Assembly (NCBI RefSeq): GCF_030815145.1 | Contig: NZ_JAUSWJ010000001.1 | Coordinates: 2,294,001 to 2,358,000, forward strand | Length of the DNA stretch: 64,000 bases | Direction of reading: 5' to 3' | Origin: Kaistia geumhonensis | GTDB taxonomy: Bacteria; Pseudomonadota; Alphaproteobacteria; Rhizobiales; Kaistiaceae | In this document: in pieces, positions 25,224 to 33,708 of the stretch | Layout: each line of letters opens with the position of its first letter | How positions within the stretch are numbered: position 1 is the first letter of the stretch | The notes under the pieces: generated by a model | Told to the model about the DNA's origin: nothing | The model's input: the letters and a program-made list of their open reading frames with translations, nothing else | The model's database searches: none | Program-made: the position numbers and the translations under genes

Positions 25224-26471
25224 TCAGGCGAAGGCCTCGTCCTTGGCGAAGGCGCCCGCCTGCATGATCACCGGGATATGGCGGCCCTGTCCGGTGAGCA
25301 GCGACAGATCGGCGAGCGGATCACCGTCGACCACGATGAGATCCGCCACCGCCCCGACGGACACGCAGCCGATCTCTCCGCTCATCCCGAGCAGGGCCGC
25401 GGCCTCCACCGTCGCCGAACGGATGACGTCGATCGCCGGCAGGACGCGGCCGCGGATCACGAATTCCTCGGACTGATGGCGGTGCATGGGGCCGAGGAGA
25501 TCGGAGCCGTAGGCCATGGGGACGCCAGCCTCCTTGAGGATCTCCAGCGAGCGCGGGCTGCGGATGCGGACATCGTCGATCTTGGCGACGGAATCCGGCG
25601 GCAGGCCGAGGCTCGCGCCTTCGGCCGCGAGCATCTCGTAGGTCACGAGGGTCGGGCAGGCGACCGCGCCCTTCTCCTTCATGAGAGCGGCCGTCGGCGC
25701 CTCGATGAGATTGGCATGCTCGACCGAGTGGACGCCGCACGCGACGGCGCGGGCGATGGCCTCGTCGGTATAGAGATGGGCGGCGACATAGGTATGCGCA
25801 TTGCGCGCCTCCTCGACGATCGCCTCGATCTCGGCGCGTGAGAACTGGAGGACATGGATCGGATCGGTCGGGGACGCGACGCCGCCATTGGCCATGATCT
25901 TGATGAAGCGCGCGCCCTTGCGCAATTCGTCGCGCGCGGCCTGGCGGACGGATTCGAGCCCGTCGCACAGCCGGCCGAGCGAACCCAGCCTGTCCGCGAG
26001 GTCGTCTGCGGGCCGGTTGTCGTAGCGGCCGCGCAGATCGGAATGGCCGCCCGTCTGCGACAGGGCCTTGCCGCAGATGACGAGGCGCGGCCCGCCGATC
26101 AGCCCCTGAGCCAGAGCATCGACGAGCGCCTGCGTCGCGCCGCCGAGATCGCGTACCGTGGTGAAACCCCGCCGCAGCATGCCGCGCATGATGTCGGCCG
26201 CGCCGAAAGCGACGAGCGCATCCGGCAGACGGCTGTTGCGGCCGAGGTCGGCCGTGGTCGCGACGACATGAACATGACAGTCGATGAGGCCGGGCATCAG
26301 CGTGCGGCCCTTGAGATCGACGCGCCGCGCGCCGGCCGCGGCGATCGGGCGATCGGAGACCTCCGCGATCCGGCCGCCCTCGACGCGCACGAAGCGGTCG
26401 TGTTCGCCCTCCGCGCTTGTGCCGTCCAGGATACGGGCATTCTCGAAGACGACGGGCGTCGGGATGTTCAT
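25224..26471 (-). CDS. Metal-dependent amidohydrolase (imidazolonepropionase/prolidase-like)
   Basis: 415 residues. Family ligands are present: DCHVHV (about residue 63), the probable carbamylated Lys in FIKIMANGG (about 185), His in VAAHLYT (about 222), His in SVEHANLI and the catalytic Asp in MAYGSDLLG (about 312). The N- and C-terminal beta-sandwich parts flank the barrel. Starts at the ATG 26471, which overlaps the TetR stop (ATGA), so both are one transcript. Likely hydrolyses a C-N bond in a cytoplasmic metabolite; neighbours suggest amides or peptides. Confidence 0.87.
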   Translation of the reverse strand: MNIPTPVVFENARILDGTSAEGEHDRFVRVEGGRIAEVSDRPIAAAGARRVDLKGRTLMPGLIDCHVHVVATTADLGRNSRLPDALVAFGAADIMRGMLRRGFTTVRDLGGATQALVDALAQGLIGGPRLVICGKALSQTGGHSDLRGRYDNRPADDLADRLGSLGRLCDGLESVRQAARDELRKGARFIKIMANGGVASPTDPIHVLQFSRAEIEAIVEEARNAHTYVAAHLYTDEAIARAVACGVHSVEHANLIEAPTAALMKEKGAVACPTLVTYEMLAAEGASLGLPPDSVAKIDDVRIRSPRSLEILKEAGVPMAYGSDLLGPMHRHQSEEFVIRGRVLPAIDVIRSATVEAAALLGMSGEIGCVSVGAVADLIVVDGDPLADLSLLTGQGRHIPVIMQAGAFAKDEAFA

Positions 26472-27121
26472 TCGGCTTTCCCCTTGCTGCCGGCCGCGGC
26501 CGTTGTCGCCGCCTTGATCTGTTCCTTGAGGATCGACTTCCAGAAGCGCAGCAGCCTGCGGAAATAGACCGGATCGTCGCGCAGCACCGTCTGGACGCCC
26601 ATGCCGCGCAACAGGCAGAGCGTGGCGTTGAGCATCACCTCGATCTCGAGCGGGTTCAGCCCTGTCTCGTCGAAGAAGTGCCGCCAGATGGCGTCGAGGC
26701 TGTCGTGGAAATCCCGCGTCCTGGCGACCAGGCGGACGCGCAGGAAATCGTTGTGCCGCGCCGCGGTGACCTCCTCGAGCGTCAGCATGAAGAAGCGGCC
26801 CGAGAAGATGGTCCAGACGCGATCGATGAAATCGTCGAGGCTCAAGGAGCCGTCGCGCACCAGCGTCGCATAGGTGCGGATTTCCTGCGTGACGATGGTC
26901 AGATGACGGTCGAAGGCCTCTACGACGAGTTCGTCCTTGCCGGAATAGTGATGGGCGAGCGCGCCGCGCGTCAGCCCCGCCCGCGCCGCTATGTCGACGG
27001 TCGTGGTCCCGGCATAGCCTTTGGACAGGAGAAGATCGAGCGTTGCCTCCACGAGGCGGGCGCGGGTGGCGGAAGTCCGCTCCTCCTGGGTGCGCGATGT
27101 CTTGTCCGGTGCGGGCTCCAT
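26468..27121 (-). CDS. TetR-family transcriptional regulator
   Basis: 217 residues. N-terminal helix-turn-helix TTTVDIAARAGLTRGALAHHYSGKDEL (residues 39-64) and a helical ligand domain. It is the first gene of a two-gene operon with the amidohydrolase and sits beside the inverted repeat at 27148-27165, its likely operator. It may also control the divergent nitrilase-amidase-oligopeptide importer genes. Confidence 0.9.
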   Translation of the reverse strand: MEPAPDKTSRTQEERTSATRARLVEATLDLLLSKGYAGTTTVDIAARAGLTRGALAHHYSGKDELVVEAFDRHLTIVTQEIRTYATLVRDGSLSLDDFIDRVWTIFSGRFFMLTLEEVTAARHNDFLRVRLVARTRDFHDSLDAIWRHFFDETGLNPLEIEVMLNATLCLLRGMGVQTVLRDDPVYFRRLLRFWKSILKEQIKAATTAAAGSKGKAE

Positions 27122-27589
27122 GCGCGGACGTTACCAGCCGCCAGAAAACATGCAAGCATGCATGTATGTATTGACAGTGCCGGCCGTCTTCGCCACTCTG
27201 CACTGCAGCATCCGGCACGCCACGACGCGTGGAGCGGTCGAGCTAATCGATTGTAGTGATCGCGATCCTGCGCGCCCGGAACGGGCAGGCAGTGATGTCC
27301 TACGACCATCGCGCCTCATCCCAAGATGACTCGCGATCAACTTCTACTTTTTACTTTATATCCGACCAAAATCGCGCCGACTCATTGTCGTCTCGGCGAT
27401 CTTCCATGCGACCTTATCATCATCTGGCGCCTGATGCTCAATAAAAAGCCACATGATGACTTTGCTTTGATCTTTTGCAGCTGCCGCCTCGGTGCTAGCG
27501 TCGACGACACGTCCAGCGAACTCACGACGAGCGGCGGCGCAGCCAAGGCGACTGCTTCGCATCCCCGCAATTCCACTCGAAGGTGCGTG
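27122..27589. promoter_or_regulatory. Divergent intergenic region between TetR and nitrilase genes
   Basis: 468 bases, markedly more AT-rich than the rest of the window, especially 27330-27480. It contains the TetR operator (27148-27165), a perfect -35-like TTGACA at 27171-27176 on the plus strand, and an AT-rich TTTACTTTATAT stretch near 27350 that could be a promoter for the nitrilase operon. No gene is apparent; the plus-strand frame open from 27326 is in phase with the nitrilase but AT-rich and not conserved in type. Confidence 0.45.
27148..27165. promoter_or_regulatory. TetR operator candidate
   Basis: ACATGCA-AGCA-TGCATGT: perfect seven-base arms with a four-base spacer, 27 bases upstream of the TetR start. 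On the minus strand the flank reads ATACATACATGCATG, resembling AcrR-type TetR operators. Its position allows autoregulation. Confidence 0.6.
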
Positions 27590-28585
27590 ATGCCCGAGAC
27601 CACTCTGGCGGCAGCCAATGTGAAGATCGTCCATGACAAGGCTCGCAACCTGAAGCGGTTCGGCGAACTGATCGAGGAGGCGGCGGCCAAGGGCGTCGAT
27701 GTGCTCGTACTGCCCGAGATGGGGCTGCAGGGCTATGCGGACTTTGCTCTCGGCATGGGGTCGAAGCCCGCGGTCGAGCAGAAGCAGTACTACTATCGCG
27801 AAGCCGAGACGATCCCCGGCCCTTCGACGGATCACATCGCAGCTCTCGCGCGTCGCCATGGCATGACGATCCAGCTCGGTCTCGCCGAGCGCTCTCTGCA
27901 TGGCAATGCAATTTACAACTCGACGGCGCTGATCGGACCGGGCGGTCTCGTCGGCATCTATCGCAAGACGCACAATACGTTCGAGTTTCCCTATTTCTCG
28001 CCCGGCGAGGAGATCCCTGTCTTCCGGACGCCGCACGGCACGCTCGCCAGCATCATCTGCTACGACCTCGCCTTCCCGGAGCTGATCCGTGCCTATGCGG
28101 TGAAGGGCGCCGAAGTCGTGCTCATGTCGACCGCCTGGCCGATGCGCGGGCATGACAGGGCAACCGACTATCACGGCTTCGCGATGGACCTCGCCGCGCA
28201 GTCGAACGCCTTCTTCAACCAGTTCTGGCTGGTCGTCTCCAACCACTGCGAGAAGGGCGCCTATTCGCAGGGCGTCGACTATTACGGCGGCAGCCAGATC
28301 GTCGACCCCACCGGCAAGGTCGTCGCCTATCTGGCGGACGAGGAGGGCCTCGTCACCCACACCGCCGATCTCGAGGCCGAGATCCTCGCTTCGCGCACCG
28401 AAGCCTTTTTCGGGCTCAACCTCCTCATGGATCGCCGCCCGGAACTCTATGGCGACGTCGTCGACGAGAGCCACCGCTATCCGCACGAGGCGCTGGCGCG
28501 AGGCCGCATCGCCCCGCAACAGGGGCCGGCGGAACCCGCGCTCGACCGCCGCCCCCGCCTCGCAAAGCCCGCCCGGCCCGCCTGA
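27590..28585 (+). CDS. Nitrilase-superfamily amidase (carbon-nitrogen hydrolase)
   Basis: 331 residues. The Glu-Lys-Cys triad is visible: Glu in VLPEMGLQG (about residue 43), Lys in IYRKTHN (about 126) and Cys in ASIICYDLAFPE (about 162). It hydrolyses a nitrile, amide or carbamoyl group; the C-terminal extension of 40-odd residues (RRPELYGDVVDESHR onwards) is not part of the core. Start at the ATG 27590 with GAAGG upstream. First of a plus-strand series with an amidase and an oligopeptide importer. Confidence 0.88.
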   Translation: MPETTLAAANVKIVHDKARNLKRFGELIEEAAAKGVDVLVLPEMGLQGYADFALGMGSKPAVEQKQYYYREAETIPGPSTDHIAALARRHGMTIQLGLAERSLHGNAIYNSTALIGPGGLVGIYRKTHNTFEFPYFSPGEEIPVFRTPHGTLASIICYDLAFPELIRAYAVKGAEVVLMSTAWPMRGHDRATDYHGFAMDLAAQSNAFFNQFWLVVSNHCEKGAYSQGVDYYGGSQIVDPTGKVVAYLADEEGLVTHTADLEAEILASRTEAFFGLNLLMDRRPELYGDVVDESHRYPHEALARGRIAPQQGPAEPALDRRPRLAKPARPA

Positions 28586-28599
28586 AGCGCCACCGCATC

Positions 28600-30255
28600 A
28601 TGATCACAATCGAAAGCATCGAGGCTGCCGAGGCGCTGTTCTCGGTCCGCTACACCCCGGCAGAACGGGCGCAGATGGTCGGCAACCTCGAAGGCCAGAT
28701 CGCCTCGGCGGTCGCGCGGCGCGCCGTCGAGCTCGAGAATGGCATGCCGATGGCGAGCCGCTTCGACCCGCGCCTGCCGACGACGCCGGTGCCCGCACCG
28801 CAGGCTCCGCTGGCCTTCTCCGCGGTCTCGGCGCCGTTGCCGGACGACGAGACCGACATCGCCTTCGCGCCGCTGACGCAGCTTTCCGCCTGGATCCGGT
28901 CCGGCGCGATCAGCAGCCGCCGGCTGACCGAGATCTATCTTCGGCGGATCGCCGCGCTCAATCCGCATCTTTTCTGCTTCGCCGTGGTGACGGATGAAAC
29001 CGCGCTCGCCGAAGCCGACGCCGCGGATTCGCTGATCGCAAAGGGCACATGGCTCGGTCCGCTGCATGGCGTTCCCTATGGCCTCAAGGACCTGTTCGAC
29101 ACGGCCGGCACCGCCACCGGCTGGGGCGCCGAGCCGTTCCGCGACCGCGTTCCGGTCACGGACGCGGCAATCGTCACCAAGCTGCGTGCCGCGGGGGCCG
29201 TGCTGCTCGGCAAGACCACGGTCGGCGCCCTCGCCTATAACGACATCTGGTATGGCGGCCGCACCCGCAATCCCTGGAATCTCGAGGAAGGCTCGAGCGG
29301 GTCGAGCGCCGGCTCGGCTTCGGCGACGGCCGCCGGCCTTTGCGGCTTTTCGATCGGCACGGAGACGCTGGGCTCCATCACCTCGCCGAGCCAGCGCTGC
29401 GGTACCACCGGCCTCCGTCCGACCTTCGGCCGCGTCTCGCGCGCCGGCGGCATGGCGCTTTGCTGGTCGCTCGACAAGGTCGGCCCCATCTGCCGCGGCG
29501 TCGAGGACACTGCGATGGTGCTGGAGGCGCTCAACGGCTTCGATCCGGCCGACCGCTCCTCGATCGGCGCATCGTTCAACTTCGATGCCGCCGCCCCGCT
29601 CGCCGGCCTCAGGATCGGCTATCTGCCCGAGGCATTTGGCGAGGGCGCGACGGAGGTCGATCACCGCGCGCTCGCGGCGCTCCGGGGTCTTTGCGGCGAA
29701 CTCGGCATCGAGGTGGTCGAGGCCGGACTGCCGGACCTTCCCTACGGCTCATTGATGAACATCCTCTACGCCGAGGCGGCGGCGGCCTTCGAGGGACTGA
29801 CGCTCTCCGATCTCGACGACACGCTGACCTGGCAGGATGAGGGCGCCTGGCCCAACACCTTCCGCAAGGCGCGCTTCCTCTCGGCGGTCGACCATGTGCA
29901 GTTCGACCGTCTCCGCTACCAGGTGATGCTGGCGCTGGACGGGCTGTTCCGGGACGTCGACATCCTCATCGGCCCGTTCATGACCGGACCGATGCTGGTC
30001 GCCAGCAATTTCACCGGCCATCCCTGCCTGCATCTCAGGGCCGGCTTCCTCGATCTCGGCACGCGCAGCCCGGCCTCGCTCGGCGCCGGCAAGCTGACGA
30101 CCGGCGAGGCCGATGATGCGGGGCCGCTCTTCCGCGTTCCGCAAGGCATCTCGTTGTGGGGCCGGCTCTTCGACGAGGGACCGATGCTTGCCCTCGGAAT
30201 CGCGCTGGAAAAGGCGCTCGGCGTCGCGGCCGAGCGACCGCCGCTGCCTGCCTGA
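28600..30255 (+). CDS. Amidase-signature enzyme (GatA/AtzF-like)
   Basis: 551 residues. The Ser-cisSer-Lys triad is present: Lys in PYGLKDLFD (about residue 165), the Gly/Ser-rich GSSGSSAGSASA (about 230-241) and Ser in GSITSPSQRCG (about 258-268). About 90 N-terminal residues precede the amidase domain, as in allophanate-hydrolase-like members. No export signal. It follows the nitrilase by 14 bases, so the two probably act in succession on an amide-containing substrate. Confidence 0.88.
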   Translation: MITIESIEAAEALFSVRYTPAERAQMVGNLEGQIASAVARRAVELENGMPMASRFDPRLPTTPVPAPQAPLAFSAVSAPLPDDETDIAFAPLTQLSAWIRSGAISSRRLTEIYLRRIAALNPHLFCFAVVTDETALAEADAADSLIAKGTWLGPLHGVPYGLKDLFDTAGTATGWGAEPFRDRVPVTDAAIVTKLRAAGAVLLGKTTVGALAYNDIWYGGRTRNPWNLEEGSSGSSAGSASATAAGLCGFSIGTETLGSITSPSQRCGTTGLRPTFGRVSRAGGMALCWSLDKVGPICRGVEDTAMVLEALNGFDPADRSSIGASFNFDAAAPLAGLRIGYLPEAFGEGATEVDHRALAALRGLCGELGIEVVEAGLPDLPYGSLMNILYAEAAAAFEGLTLSDLDDTLTWQDEGAWPNTFRKARFLSAVDHVQFDRLRYQVMLALDGLFRDVDILIGPFMTGPMLVASNFTGHPCLHLRAGFLDLGTRSPASLGAGKLTTGEADDAGPLFRVPQGISLWGRLFDEGPMLALGIALEKALGVAAERPPLPA

Positions 30256-30321
30256 ACCCTCCCGCCGCCCGCCGGGCGACGCGCTTCACCAAACCATGAT
30301 GCCACGAACGGGGACGCTCCG

Positions 30322-31866
30322 ATGAACCGCAGAGAACTCCTGAAATCCACGGCCTTCCTGGGCGGCGCCGCCCTGTTCGGAACGGTCTTCCCCGGTGCGA
30401 CCTTCGCTCAGGAGACGCCCAAGAAGGGCGGAACGATCATCTGGGGCCATTCCGAGGTCACCCAGAGCCTCGACATCCACGTCACCGGCTCGGCCTCGAC
30501 GCTGCGTCTCCTGCAGAACATCCATTGCTCGATCGTCACGGTCGACAAGGACTTCAACATCATTCCGATGCTCGCCGAGAGCTTCGAGGAAAGCCCCGAC
30601 GGCCTCACCTACACCTTCAAGCTGCGCAAGGACGTCAAATTCCACGACGGCAAGCCGATGACGGCAGCCGACGTGAAGTACTCCTTCGACCGCGTGCGGG
30701 ACCCCAAGACCGGCGCCGTCAATTTCGAGGTATTCAAGGACGTCGAGACCATCGAGACGCCGGATGACTATACGGTCGTCGTCAAGCTCGCCCGCATCAA
30801 CGCGCCCTTCCTCGGGCGACTTGCCGAGAACGGCGCGGGCGCGATCCTCCCCGCCGGCTCCGGCGAGACGCAGGCGACGATGCCGATCGGCACCGGCCCG
30901 TTCAAATTCGTCAAGCGCGAGTTCGGCCACGAGGTCCAGCTCGCCCGCTTCGACGACTACTATGACGGCGCGCCCTATCTCGACGGCATCATCTCGCGCG
31001 AGATCACCGAGCCGACGGTGCGCCTGACGGGCCTGCGGACCGGCGAGCTGCACCTCATCAACGACATTCCCGCCGACCGCGTGGCCGAAATCGACGGCAC
31101 CGACACGCTGCAGACGTTGAAGTGGTTCCCGCTCAATTTCGACTTCGTGAACTTCAACCACGACTACGAGCCCTTCAAGGACGCGCGCGTCCGCCAGGCT
31201 TTCGATCTCATGATCGACAAGGAGCAGCTGCTGCAGGGCGCGCTCTGGGACCAGGGGAAGCTCACCGCCTCGCCGAGCTTCCCGACCTCGAGTTCCTATG
31301 ACGGCGCGCTCAAGAGCCGCCCGCAGGACATGGAGAAGGCCATGGCCCTGCTTGCCGAGGCGGGCTACGGCCCAGGCAAGCTGAAGCTCGTCTTCAAGAC
31401 GACGACGAACTATCCCTACCATGTCGAGTCGGCTCAGATCATGGCCGAGTGGTTCCGTGCCGCCGGCGTCGAGATGACGATCGAGCAGCTCACCTGGGCC
31501 GACTGGCTCAGCCAGGTCTGGGTGAACCGCGACTTCCAGATCTCGATGATGAACTTCTTCACGCTGTGGGAGCCGGACTTCCTCTATTACAGCCTCTGGA
31601 ACTCGACCGGCGCGTTCAACTACCGCAACATCAAGGATGCCGAGATCGACAAGCTGACGCAGGAAGCGCGCGGCACCGTCGATCCCGCCGCCCGCGCCGA
31701 GCTCTACAAGAAGGTGCAACAGCGCATCTTCGACCAGACGCTCGACGTGATCCTGTGGTTCCGCAACGGCACCATCGGCGCGCAGAAATCGGTCGGCGGC
31801 CTCGATACGATCGTGCATCCGAACGGCAGCAACCTGAACTTCCATAAGGTCTGGCTCGCCAGCTGA
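30322..31866 (+). CDS. Oligopeptide/dipeptide-type ABC substrate-binding protein (SBP_bac_5)
   Basis: 514 residues. A twin-arginine-like start (MNRRELLKSTAFLGG) with cleavage near TFAQET gives a signal peptide of about 29 residues. The mature body has the usual markers VKFHDGKPMTAADVKYSFDR (about 108-127) and DARVRQAFDLMIDKEQLL (about 287-304). Ligands of this family are peptides, glutathione, nickel or opines. It heads the dpp-like operon with the two permeases and a fused double ATPase. Confidence 0.92.
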   Translation: MNRRELLKSTAFLGGAALFGTVFPGATFAQETPKKGGTIIWGHSEVTQSLDIHVTGSASTLRLLQNIHCSIVTVDKDFNIIPMLAESFEESPDGLTYTFKLRKDVKFHDGKPMTAADVKYSFDRVRDPKTGAVNFEVFKDVETIETPDDYTVVVKLARINAPFLGRLAENGAGAILPAGSGETQATMPIGTGPFKFVKREFGHEVQLARFDDYYDGAPYLDGIISREITEPTVRLTGLRTGELHLINDIPADRVAEIDGTDTLQTLKWFPLNFDFVNFNHDYEPFKDARVRQAFDLMIDKEQLLQGALWDQGKLTASPSFPTSSSYDGALKSRPQDMEKAMALLAEAGYGPGKLKLVFKTTTNYPYHVESAQIMAEWFRAAGVEMTIEQLTWADWLSQVWVNRDFQISMMNFFTLWEPDFLYYSLWNSTGAFNYRNIKDAEIDKLTQEARGTVDPAARAELYKKVQQRIFDQTLDVILWFRNGTIGAQKSVGGLDTIVHPNGSNLNFHKVWLAS

Positions 31867-31945
31867 CCTTGTCGGCGCGGGAGCGGTCCGGCCCACCGGT
31901 CCGCTCCCCTCGAGACCGCCGCTCATCGGGACGTCCCCCTCGCCC

Positions 31946-32887
31946 ATGACCTATGTTCTCAACCGCCTGCTCTCCATCGTCCTGACGCTCTGGCTGATCT
32001 CCGTCATCACCTTCGCCGTCACGTCGATCCTGCCCGGCGACGTCGCGATGATGATCCTCGGCACGCAGAGCAACCCCACGGCCCTCGCGGGGCTGCGCGA
32101 GCAGCTCGGCCTCAACGATCCCCTTGTCGTCCAGTACGGCCGCTGGATCGGCGGCATGCTGACCGGGGACTTCGGCCATTCGCTCGTCTTCAAGGAGCCG
32201 ATCTCGGAATTGATGGCGCAGAAGATGAAGGCGAGCGCGCTGATCGTCGTCATGTCGATGGCCATCGCGCTCGTCTGCGCCGTCCCGCTCGGCGTCTGGG
32301 CGGCTGTCCATCGGCGTCGCTGGCAGGACAGCGTGGCATCCAGCACGGCGCTGCTCGGCATCTCGCTGCCCGATTTCTTCTGGGGGATCATGATGATCCT
32401 GCTCTTCGCGCGGACGCTCGGCTGGTTCCCCTCCTCCGGCTTCACGGATCCGTCCGTCGATTTCGTGGGCGCGCTGCGCCACGCCTTCCTGCCCTCGCTG
32501 GCGCTCGGCCTTGGACTGATGGCGCATCTGACCCGCGTCACCCGCTCGACGATGACCGGCATCCTCAACCAGGAATTCATCCGCGTCGCGCGCGCCAAGG
32601 GCCTTGCCGAGCGCACCGTCGTGTGGAGCTACGGTCTCAGGAATGCCGTCGGCCCCATCATGACGGTGGCCGGTCTGCAGGTCGGCTACCTGTTCGGCTC
32701 GATCATCGTCGTCGAGACGCTGTTCAACTATACGGGCATGGGCTGGATCACCTATCAGGCGCTGCTCAACCGTGACGTGCCGCTGATCCAGACCTCGGTG
32801 TTCTTCATCGCCGCGGTCGTCATGCTGGCGAACTTCGTCGTCGACCTGCTCTACCTGCTGGTCGATCCGCGCATCAGGACCGAGTGA
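31946..32887 (+). CDS. Peptide-type ABC permease, DppB-like
   Basis: 313 residues, six helices, with the DppB N-terminus MTYVLNRLLSIVLTLWLISVITF, the LRTSTM-like TRVTRSTMTGILNQEFIRVARAKG loop (EAA region, about 192-215) and WITYQALLNRDVPLIQ at the C-terminal side. Its stop overlaps the start of the next gene (GTGA). Confidence 0.93.
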   Translation: MTYVLNRLLSIVLTLWLISVITFAVTSILPGDVAMMILGTQSNPTALAGLREQLGLNDPLVVQYGRWIGGMLTGDFGHSLVFKEPISELMAQKMKASALIVVMSMAIALVCAVPLGVWAAVHRRRWQDSVASSTALLGISLPDFFWGIMMILLFARTLGWFPSSGFTDPSVDFVGALRHAFLPSLALGLGLMAHLTRVTRSTMTGILNQEFIRVARAKGLAERTVVWSYGLRNAVGPIMTVAGLQVGYLFGSIIVVETLFNYTGMGWITYQALLNRDVPLIQTSVFFIAAVVMLANFVVDLLYLLVDPRIRTE

Positions 32888-33708
32888 CCGTGAAGCGATT
32901 CCTCACCCCCCAGGGCGTGGTCGGCTTCTCGCTGATCCTCGCCATCGCCGCCACCGGCATCCTGGCGCCGCTCTTCATCCCGCGCGATTACGCGACGCGC
33001 ATGAAGATGGCGGCGCGGCTGAAGCCGCCGAGCCTCGAATTCTGGTTCGGTACCGATCAGCTCGGCCGCGACCTCTTCTTCCGCGTGCTGCTCGGCGCCC
33101 ATACCTCGCTCGGCATCGCCGCCGCGGCCGTCGCCATCAGCATCGTCATCGGCCTGCCGCTCGGCATCATCTCCGGCTATGTGCGCGGGCGGACGGACAA
33201 TATCCTGATGCGCCTGGTCGATACGCTGCTGAGCTTTCCAGCGCTGCTGCTCGCGCTCACCATCTCGGCGATGCTGGGGCCGAGCATCCCCAACACGATC
33301 ATCGCCATCGGCATCGCGTTCACGCCCTTCCTGGCCCGCATCATCCGCGGCGAGGCGCTCCGTGTCTCGGCCATGCCCTATGTCGAGGCGGCGCGGGCGG
33401 CCGGAACCGGCGATGTCGCCATGATCATCCGCCACATCCTGCCGAACGTGATCCCGCTCGTGATCGTGCAGGGGACCATCAGCCTCGCCTTCGCGATCCT
33501 GGCGGAAGCCGGTCTCTCCTTCCTCGGGCTCGGCACGCAGCCGCCGAACTCCTCCTGGGGGCTGATGATCCAGGCCTCGCGCGACTATCTCGACGTCGCG
33601 CCCTGGACGGCACTGGCGCCGGGCGCCGCCGTCGCGCTGACGGTGCTCGCGCTCAACATGTCCGGCGACGTCCTGCGCGACGTGCTCGATCCGAGGGTTC
33701 GTTCATGA
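32884..33708 (+). CDS. Peptide-type ABC permease, DppC-like
   Basis: 274 residues. FGTDQLGRDLFFRVLLGAHTSL (about residues 55-76) and PYVEAARAAGTGDVAMIIRHILPN (about 164-187, EAA loop) are signature segments. Starts with GTG at 32884, overlapping the dppB-like stop; another GTG lies two codons downstream. It overlaps the ATPase start by ATGA. Confidence 0.93.
   Translation: MTVKRFLTPQGVVGFSLILAIAATGILAPLFIPRDYATRMKMAARLKPPSLEFWFGTDQLGRDLFFRVLLGAHTSLGIAAAAVAISIVIGLPLGIISGYVRGRTDNILMRLVDTLLSFPALLLALTISAMLGPSIPNTIIAIGIAFTPFLARIIRGEALRVSAMPYVEAARAAGTGDVAMIIRHILPNVIPLVIVQGTISLAFAILAEAGLSFLGLGTQPPNSSWGLMIQASRDYLDVAPWTALAPGAAVALTVLALNMSGDVLRDVLDPRVRS

Noticed and set aside
27326-27589. Longer nitrilase start adding 88 residues
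   Set aside because: The extra sequence is AT-rich, covers likely promoters and is unlike nitrilase N-termini; the ATG at 27590 has a proper ribosome binding site.
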